A program made the position numbers and the translations under genes. Source: Hyphomicrobiales bacterium (lineage in GTDB: Bacteria > Pseudomonadota > Alphaproteobacteria > Rhizobiales > Rhizobiaceae). Taken from it: a stretch of 64,000 nt of DNA. Numbering within the stretch: position 1 is the first letter of the stretch; each line of letters opens with the position of its first letter. Shown one piece after another: positions 58,732 through 64,000 of the stretch. The stretch covers positions 1-64,000 of the forward strand of contig UCNE01000029.1 of the NCBI GenBank assembly GCA_900473685.1, written 5' to 3'. Below the pieces are notes generated by a model that was not told where the DNA came from, ran no database searches, and saw only the letters and a list, made by a program, of their open reading frames with translations.

Positions 58732-59247
58732 TCAGTTCGGCGCAGCCGCGGGGGCGGCCGTTGGTGCCTGGTTGCATCCTTCGGCAGGGCGCAGGGATTT
58801 TATCATGCGGTTGACGAGCTTGTCGTAAGCCTTCAGCGCCGATCGTGGATATTCCAGCTGGAAATAAGCAGCGCTGCCGTCGCAAAGCGCCACGCCCCGC
58901 ACGTAGAGAACGTTGGCGGACCGGGAGCCGGAATAGCTTGCCCAGCCCGGCGTCACCTTCTGATAAGTGATCGCCCAGCCCTTTTCCTCGTCCCAGGCGA
59001 TACGCTGGCGGATATCGGCGGCAAAGGAGCCGTTCCCGGCAAAAGCGCCGAAAATCAATAGCCTGGCGCCGTCCCTTGAATCAAACGTTGCGCCGTCGCC
59101 GTTATCGCTTTCCTGCGTCAGCGCAAAACCGGGCGGTACTTCGGCGCTGTAGCTGAAACGCGGATTTGAGTAACGGGTCCAGACGTCCGCCGCCGAAACG
59201 GGGAGTGCGGTGCAAAGGGTCACAATCAGCAGCCATGCAGTTCTCAA
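58732..59247 (-). CDS. Secreted/periplasmic protein, unknown function
   Basis: It encodes 171 residues. The signal peptide MRTAWLLIVTLCTALPVSAA is cut before DVWTRYSNPRF. The mature part has the repeated strand pattern (RFSYSAEVPPGF, ATFDSRDGARLLIFGAFAG, YFQLEYPRSALKAYD) seen in many rhizobial hypothetical periplasmic proteins, and ends in an Ala/Pro-rich tail. No catalytic motif is visible. The msrB gene lies upstream on the same strand, 13 bp away, so they are probably co-transcribed. Confidence 0.75.
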   Translation of the reverse strand: MRTAWLLIVTLCTALPVSAADVWTRYSNPRFSYSAEVPPGFALTQESDNGDGATFDSRDGARLLIFGAFAGNGSFAADIRQRIAWDEEKGWAITYQKVTPGWASYSGSRSANVLYVRGVALCDGSAAYFQLEYPRSALKAYDKLVNRMIKSLRPAEGCNQAPTAAPAAAPN

Positions 59248-59260
59248 GACTGTTTCTCCA

Positions 59261-59668
59261 TCAGCCGTCTTCGAATGTCAGGGCAGCACCATTCATGCAA
59301 TAGCGCAAGCCCGTCGGCGGCGGGCCATCTGCAAACACATGGCCGAGATGGGCATCACAATCGGCGCAGCGGATTGCGGTCCGGCTGAGGCCATAGGAGA
59401 CGTCGTGATGTTTTGTCACGGCATCCACGGAGATCGGCTCGAAAAAACTCGGCCAGCCCGTGCCGGAATCGAATTTGGCCTTTGAGCGGTAGAGCGGCCG
59501 GTTGCAGCAGACGCAATGATAGCTACCGGTTTTTCCCGGCTCGAAATCGGGGCTGGAAAAAGCCCGCTCGGTGCCATGCTGCCGGGTGACCCGGTATTGC
59601 TCCGGGGTCAGCTGCTCGCGCCATTCGGCATCGGTTCTGTCGATTTTCAGGGGGCGTTTCTGCTGCAT
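59261..59668 (-). CDS. msrB: Peptide-methionine (R)-S-oxide reductase MsrB
   Basis: This 135-residue enzyme repairs R-methionine sulfoxide in proteins. Zn-binding CxxC motifs are CVCC and CADC, the [18 protein letters not shown] segment is the signature (in pieces), and the catalytic Cys is in [13 protein letters not shown]. Cytoplasmic. It precedes the secreted-protein gene on the same strand. Confidence 0.93.
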   Translation of the reverse strand: MQQKRPLKIDRTDAEWREQLTPEQYRVTRQHGTERAFSSPDFEPGKTGSYHCVCCNRPLYRSKAKFDSGTGWPSFFEPISVDAVTKHHDVSYGLSRTAIRCADCDAHLGHVFADGPPPTGLRYCMNGAALTFEDG

Positions 59669-59928
59669 CGGCCTCTCCGTGACGTTATGGCGCAGGAGAT
59701 AGGCCGAACTTCGGCGCCGGCAATTGTCAGAAGAGGCGGCGGGATCAAATTGGTGCCGTCCTACAACAGGTCTTTTCCTGCGAGAGCTGGGGAAGAGGAC
59801 CTGTATATCCGGCCATAACCTTGAGTTTACCGTTCGCTTGCCCTATTCCCAGAGGGTGACATTGCGGCATTTTCCTGCCGCCTTTCCTGCTTTTCGCCAC
59901 CCCCGCTCACGAAAGGACCTGCTGACCC

Positions 59929-62289
59929 ATGAATGTCACCGACCTGACATTTCTGGCCCTCTGCCTTCCTTTCCTGGGGGCGCTTTTTGCGCCTTTGCTG
60001 ACACGCATGTTCGGCCACAATGCAGCCTGGGTGCTGGCCCTCATCCCGGCCGCGATCTTTGTCCATTTTTCCGGCTTTGCGGCTGAGATCGCCCAGGGCA
60101 CGGCCGTCACCGGCGGTTACACCTGGGTGCCGTCCTTCGATGTGCGGTTTTCCTGGTTGATCGATGGCCTGTCGCTGAGCTTCATCCTGCTGATCTCGGG
60201 CATTGGCGCGCTGATCGTGCTGTATGCCGGTGGCTACCTGAAGGGCCATCCGCATCAGGGCCGGTTCTTCTCGTTCCTGTTGATGTTCATGGGATCGATG
60301 CTGGGGCTGGTGGCCTCCGACAGTTTCCTGATGCTGTTCGTCTTCTGGGAGCTGACCTCGATCACCTCGTTCCTGCTGATCGGCTTTGACCATCATCGCG
60401 AAGCCGCGCGCCGCGCCGCCTTCCAGGCGCTGGTCGTCACCGGCGGCGGCGGGCTGTTCCTGCTCGCCGGTCTGATCGTGCTGTGGAACATTTCCGGCGT
60501 CACTCAATTTTCGGCGCTCACGGCGCTTGGTCCTCTCGTCAAGGCGAGCCCGCTTTATCTCGCGGTGCTGGTGCTGGTGCTTGGCGGCGCTTTCACCAAG
60601 TCGGCGCAGTTTCCGTTCCATTTCTGGCTGCCGAATGCCATGGAAGCGCCGACTCCGGTCTCGGCCTACCTGCATTCGGCCACCATGGTGAAGGCCGGCG
60701 TCTATCTGCTGATGCGGCTCAATCCCGTGCTCGGCGGTACGCCGGAATGGCAGCTGATCCTGCCGATGTTCGGCGCGGCGACGCTGGTGATCGGCGCGCT
60801 CCTGGCCGTGCGCCAGACGGATCTCAAGCTGATGCTCGCCTATACGACCATGTCGTCGCTCGGGCTTCTGGTCATGCTCACCGGTTTCGGTGCGCCCTAT
60901 GCCATCGAGGCGGCGGTGCTCTATCTCGTCGCCCACTCGTTGTTCAAGGGTGCTCTGTTCATGGTGGCTGGCATCATTGATCACGAGACCGGCACCCGCG
61001 ATGTGACGCGCCTCGGCGGGCTGCGTTCGGCCATGCCGCTGACCTTTGCGATTGCGCTCGCCGCCGCCATCTCGATGGGTGGCCTGCCGCCGTTCTTCGG
61101 CTTCCTCGCCAAGGAAGAGGTCTATGCGGTGCTGTCGTCGTCTGATCCGCGCTCGATCGTTTTTGCGGTCCTTGCCATCATCGGCAACGCCCTGATGTTT
61201 GCCATCGCCTTTGCCGTGGCGCTGAAGCCGTTTGCCGGAAAACCGGTGGCAACGCCGAAACACGCGCATGAAGCACCCGTCCTGCTCTGGCTCGGACCTG
61301 CGGTTCTGGCCTTGGCCGGGCTTGCCGCCGCCGTGCTGTCGGGCGCCGTCCATGCGCTGTTCTCCACGCCGATGGCCTCTGCCATTGCCGGTGAGCCGCG
61401 CGCGGTCGCCATCTCGCTTGTGCCGCATATCGGCGTGCCGCTGGCGCTGTCTGTCTTGACGATCGTTATCGGTATTGCGCTTTACATTGGCCTTGCGCGG
61501 GTGAGGGCAGGTGTTGCCTCGGCTCTCGCCTGGATCGGCTGGGGGCCGGATCGCGGCTTCGATCAGGCCATTTCCGGCCTTGTCCGCCTGTCCTTCGCCA
61601 TCACACGGCGGCTGCAGAACGGCAGGCTGGACAGCTATATGACCATGACCTTCGTAGCGATCGCGGTGGTCCTGCTCGTACCGCCATTCGTGTTCGGCGA
61701 ACTGGCGCTGGCGCCGGTCTTCCCGTCCATTCCGCTGCATGAACTGGCGATCATGATCATTGCGGTGATCGGCCTGTTTGCCGTCGTTCTCGCCAAGGAC
61801 CGGCTGACGGCGATCGTCTCGCTCGGCATTCAGGGCTTTTCGGTCGCAGTGATCTTCCTGCTGTACGGCGCGCCGGATCTGGCCTTCACCCAGTTCATGA
61901 TCGAAACGCTGGCGGTGGTTATCCTGGCGCTGGTGATGACGCGGCTGAGGCTGTCGCCATCCGACCGCCGGCCGTTCCGCCAGACCCTGCCGGACGCCGC
62001 CATTGCGCTCGCCTGCGGGCTTGGCGCCGGGCTTTTGCTGCTAAAGGTAACGCAGGTGCCGTTCGATACGGCGCTCTCCGATTTCTTCGCGCAATATTCG
62101 AAAACCATCGCCCACGGCGCCAACATCGTCAACGTCATCATCGTCGACTTCCGCGGCACCGATACGCTGGGCGAGATTGCCGTGGTGATGATCGCCGGGC
62201 TGGCCATTCTGTCGCTGGTGCGGCTCAGGGCCGGATCGCTGCGCCGCATCGCCGACAATGATCCCGATGCGGAGGAGGCCGGCCGATGA
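59929..62289 (+). CDS. mrpA: Mrp/Mnh Na+/H+ antiporter subunit A
   Basis: This 786-residue membrane protein is homologous to the NuoL/MnhA subunit, with about 20 helices. The antiporter core has [64 protein letters not shown] (in pieces), [36 protein letters not shown] (in pieces, with the key Lys) and [12 protein letters not shown]-like segments. The C-terminal part is the MrpA extension (DUF4040-like) ending [23 protein letters not shown]. It is first in the mrp operon and exports Na+ for H+. The stop overlaps the mrpB ATG (ATGA). Confidence 0.92.
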   Translation: MNVTDLTFLALCLPFLGALFAPLLTRMFGHNAAWVLALIPAAIFVHFSGFAAEIAQGTAVTGGYTWVPSFDVRFSWLIDGLSLSFILLISGIGALIVLYAGGYLKGHPHQGRFFSFLLMFMGSMLGLVASDSFLMLFVFWELTSITSFLLIGFDHHREAARRAAFQALVVTGGGGLFLLAGLIVLWNISGVTQFSALTALGPLVKASPLYLAVLVLVLGGAFTKSAQFPFHFWLPNAMEAPTPVSAYLHSATMVKAGVYLLMRLNPVLGGTPEWQLILPMFGAATLVIGALLAVRQTDLKLMLAYTTMSSLGLLVMLTGFGAPYAIEAAVLYLVAHSLFKGALFMVAGIIDHETGTRDVTRLGGLRSAMPLTFAIALAAAISMGGLPPFFGFLAKEEVYAVLSSSDPRSIVFAVLAIIGNALMFAIAFAVALKPFAGKPVATPKHAHEAPVLLWLGPAVLALAGLAAAVLSGAVHALFSTPMASAIAGEPRAVAISLVPHIGVPLALSVLTIVIGIALYIGLARVRAGVASALAWIGWGPDRGFDQAISGLVRLSFAITRRLQNGRLDSYMTMTFVAIAVVLLVPPFVFGELALAPVFPSIPLHELAIMIIAVIGLFAVVLAKDRLTAIVSLGIQGFSVAVIFLLYGAPDLAFTQFMIETLAVVILALVMTRLRLSPSDRRPFRQTLPDAAIALACGLGAGLLLLKVTQVPFDTALSDFFAQYSKTIAHGANIVNVIIVDFRGTDTLGEIAVVMIAGLAILSLVRLRAGSLRRIADNDPDAEEAGR

Positions 62290-62705
62290 AATCGCTGATC
62301 TTCCGAACCATCACCCCGGTCATCGTCAGCGTCATGGTGCTGTTCTCGATCTTCGTTTTGCTGCGCGGCCATAATGAGCCGGGTGGCGGCTTTATCGGCG
62401 GCCTGATCGCCGTTGCCGCGTTGTCGATCTACGGCATTGCCTTCGGCGTCGAGACCGTGCGCCGCGCCATCGTCTTTCACCCGCTGTCGATCGCCGGGGC
62501 AGGCCTGCTGTTGGCAACGCTGTCCGGCCTGCTGTCGATGTTCTTCAAGGTGCCGTTCATGACCGGGCTCTGGGTCTATCCGGTGGTTCTCGGTGAGGAA
62601 ATCCCGCTGTCCAGCGTCATGACGTTCGATATCGGCGTCTATCTGGTCGTCGTCGGCGCCGTCACCTCGATTGCCCTGTCGCTCGAGGAAAGGGGGGAAG
62701 ATTGA
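62286..62705 (+). CDS. mrpB: Mrp antiporter subunit B
   Basis: This 139-residue membrane protein has four helices and is the MnhB subunit: [44 protein letters not shown] (in pieces), where GHNxPGGGFxGGL is the diagnostic motif. It starts within the mrpA stop codon (ATGA) and ends overlapping the mrpC start (TGATG), so the genes are translationally coupled. Confidence 0.92.
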   Translation: MKSLIFRTITPVIVSVMVLFSIFVLLRGHNEPGGGFIGGLIAVAALSIYGIAFGVETVRRAIVFHPLSIAGAGLLLATLSGLLSMFFKVPFMTGLWVYPVVLGEEIPLSSVMTFDIGVYLVVVGAVTSIALSLEERGED

Positions 62706-63082
62706 TGGAACCCGTTTTCGCGCTTTTGACCGGCATCTTCGTGGCTGTTGCCGTCTATCTGCTTCTGTCGAAATCGATCATCCGCATGCTGCTGGGCGTT
62801 GCCATCCTCGGCAATGCGGTCAACCTGCTGCTCTTTACCAGCGGCCGCATCCTGCGCGAGGTGCCGCCGGTGATCGGGGCGGGGCTCGACGTGCCGGCCG
62901 GCGCGACCGCCAATCCGTTGCCGCAGGCGCTGATCCTGACGGCAATCGTCATTTCATTCTCGTTCTTTGCCTTCCTTTTGGTGCTGTCCTGGCGCGCCTA
63001 TCGTGTTCTTGGAACGGACAACACCGATGGTATGCGCGTGGCCGAGCCGGACGATGTCCAGCCGCCGCCGCTTGGATACTGA
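62705..63082 (+). CDS. mrpC: Mrp antiporter subunit C
   Basis: This 125-residue protein has three helices and is the NuoK-like MnhC subunit: VAVYLLLSKSIIRMLLGVAILGNAVNLLLFTSGR (in pieces) and DPLPQALILTAIVI-like NPLPQALILTAIVISFSFFAF. ATG 62705 has GGGGAAG upstream; the TTG at 62702 is not needed. Confidence 0.9.
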   Translation: MEPVFALLTGIFVAVAVYLLLSKSIIRMLLGVAILGNAVNLLLFTSGRILREVPPVIGAGLDVPAGATANPLPQALILTAIVISFSFFAFLLVLSWRAYRVLGTDNTDGMRVAEPDDVQPPPLGY

Positions 63083-63086
63083 CAGC

Positions 63087-64000
63087 ATGGCCGTTTCGTC
63101 TTCCCCCGCCGATCTCTCCGCAGCCCTGGTTCTTCAACCGGTGGCGGCGCTCGACTGGCTGGTGATCCTGCCGGTCGCCTGGTGCATTTCGATCGGCGCG
63201 ATCCTGATGATGATCCGCTACAAGGGCATGGCGCAGCCGCTGGTGGCGATTTTCGGGCTCGCCGTTCTCGTGGCGCTCGATGCCGGCCTTCTGTGGCATG
63301 TCGCGCAAAGCGGGCCGGTAACGATGGTCATGGGACGCTGGCTGCCGCCATTCGGCATCGCGTTCACGGTCGATCTGACCGGTGCGCTGTTTGCGCTGAC
63401 ATCGGCCGTGGTGGCGCTGGTTGGGGCGGTCGCCGCCATCGACGATGTCAATGCCAGCGGCAGGCGCTACGGTTTTTATCCCTTCCTGCTGCTTTTGATG
63501 GCGGGCGTCAGCGGCGCGTTTCTGACCGGCGACGTCTTTAACCTCTATGTCTGGTTCGAAGTGCTTTTGATCTCGTCCTTCGGGCTTCTGGTGCTGGGCG
63601 CCGAGCGCGAGCAGATCGACGGGGCGGTGAAATACGGTTTCCTCAATCTGGTCGCCACGACGCTGTTCCTGCTGACCACCGGCTATCTCTACGGCATCTT
63701 CGGCACGCTCAACATGGCCGATATCGCCCGCAAGGCTCCCGGCCTGCAATCAGTCGCGCCGCTGGTCACACTGACGGCGCTCTATATCCTGGCCTTCTCG
63801 ATGAAGGCGGCGGCGTTTCCGGTGAACTTTTGGCTGCCCGCCTCCTACCACACGCCGCGCATCGTCGTTTCCGCGCTGTTTGCCGGGCTGCTGACCAAGG
63901 TCGGCATCTATGCGCTGATCCGCATCGGCGTCATGCTGTTTCCGGCTGAGCGCGAACAGCTCGGATTGGTGCTGGCGATCGTCGCGGCGCTGACGATGCT
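63087..64000 (+). CDS. mrpD: Mrp antiporter subunit D, 3'-truncated by window edge
   Basis: The frame from ATG 63087 stays open to the end of the window (about 304 residues). It begins MAVSSSPADLSAALVLQPVA and then shows the NuoM/N-like antiporter pattern: FTVDLTGALFALTSAVVALVGAVAAI, GVSGAFLTGDVFNLYVWFEVLLISSFGLLVL (in pieces) and KAAAFPVNFWLPASYHTPRIVVSALFAGLLTKVGIYALIR (in pieces) with the conserved Lys. It is 4 bp after the mrpC stop. The E-G subunits should follow outside. Confidence 0.88.
   Translation, partial: MAVSSSPADLSAALVLQPVAALDWLVILPVAWCISIGAILMMIRYKGMAQPLVAIFGLAVLVALDAGLLWHVAQSGPVTMVMGRWLPPFGIAFTVDLTGALFALTSAVVALVGAVAAIDDVNASGRRYGFYPFLLLLMAGVSGAFLTGDVFNLYVWFEVLLISSFGLLVLGAEREQIDGAVKYGFLNLVATTLFLLTTGYLYGIFGTLNMADIARKAPGLQSVAPLVTLTALYILAFSMKAAAFPVNFWLPASYHTPRIVVSALFAGLLTKVGIYALIRIGVMLFPAEREQLGLVLAIVAALTM

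Noticed and set aside
59827-61740. 637-residue open frame on the minus strand across mrpA
   Set aside because: Extremely Arg/Gln/His-rich without domains; antisense shadow of mrpA.

Overview
The window is about 60% G+C, densely coded on both strands, and has the gene content of an alpha-proteobacterium of the Rhizobiaceae (Rhizobium/Agrobacterium/Neorhizobium type). Supporting features are a dmeR-dmeF metal-efflux pair, a PQQ glucose dehydrogenase, an ExoY-like sugar transferase, AztD, small rhizobial-type membrane proteins, and two intergenic repeats of a kind dispersed through rhizobial genomes. I see no rRNA, tRNA, CRISPR array, transposase or phage gene. It reads as chromosomal sequence with scattered accessory genes. 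Names rest on recognition of motifs and families by eye; no database search was run.

Layout. 1-8 kb: the 3' end of an RTX/cadherin secreted protein, a HerA-like ATPase, two small proteins, an MFS transporter, and an MFS + DkgB-type reductase pair divergent from a LysR regulator. 9-18 kb: small enzymes (RibD-like reductase, ChaC, YdeI-like), a degenerate EF-G-like GTPase, trans-aconitate methyltransferase, a haloacid dehalogenase, a tyrosine phosphatase, a zinc alcohol dehydrogenase and a class IV aminotransferase. 18-21.4 kb: a 993-residue RTX protein. 21.7-32 kb: MYG1-like hydrolase, AraC/GyrI regulator, DapA-like aldolase, Fe-type superoxide dismutase, metallophosphoesterase, a WYL regulator divergent from a LysE exporter, two cytochromes c, an orphan HicB, and a GNAT acetyltransferase behind what looks like a complete ribosome-mediated attenuator. 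32.7-43.4 kb: class A beta-lactamase, dmeRF with its operator, glucose dehydrogenase, a HepT/MntA toxin-antitoxin pair, SelO and oligopeptidase B. 43.7-53.6 kb: chemoreceptor, DUF4242-cyclase fusion, ExoY-like transferase plus GT2, AztD behind a Zur-like box, an inverse autotransporter with a beta-helix passenger, and a Tat-type VOC protein. 53.8-64 kb: universal stress protein, aldo/keto reductase + cupin divergent from LysR, hemolysin-III-type membrane protein, a kinase-less KdpD-like protein, MsrB, and an Mrp antiporter operon (A-B-C-D) that runs off the right edge.

Functional themes are surface and secreted proteins (two RTX proteins, autotransporter, exopolysaccharide enzymes), metal and ion homeostasis (DmeRF, AztD, Mrp), redox and electrophile defence (SOD, MsrB, ChaC, several aldo/keto reductases), and many small regulator-target pairs transcribed divergently, several with clear palindromic operators. 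The least expected item is the aromatic leader-peptide attenuator upstream of the GNAT gene (32411-32514, minus strand).
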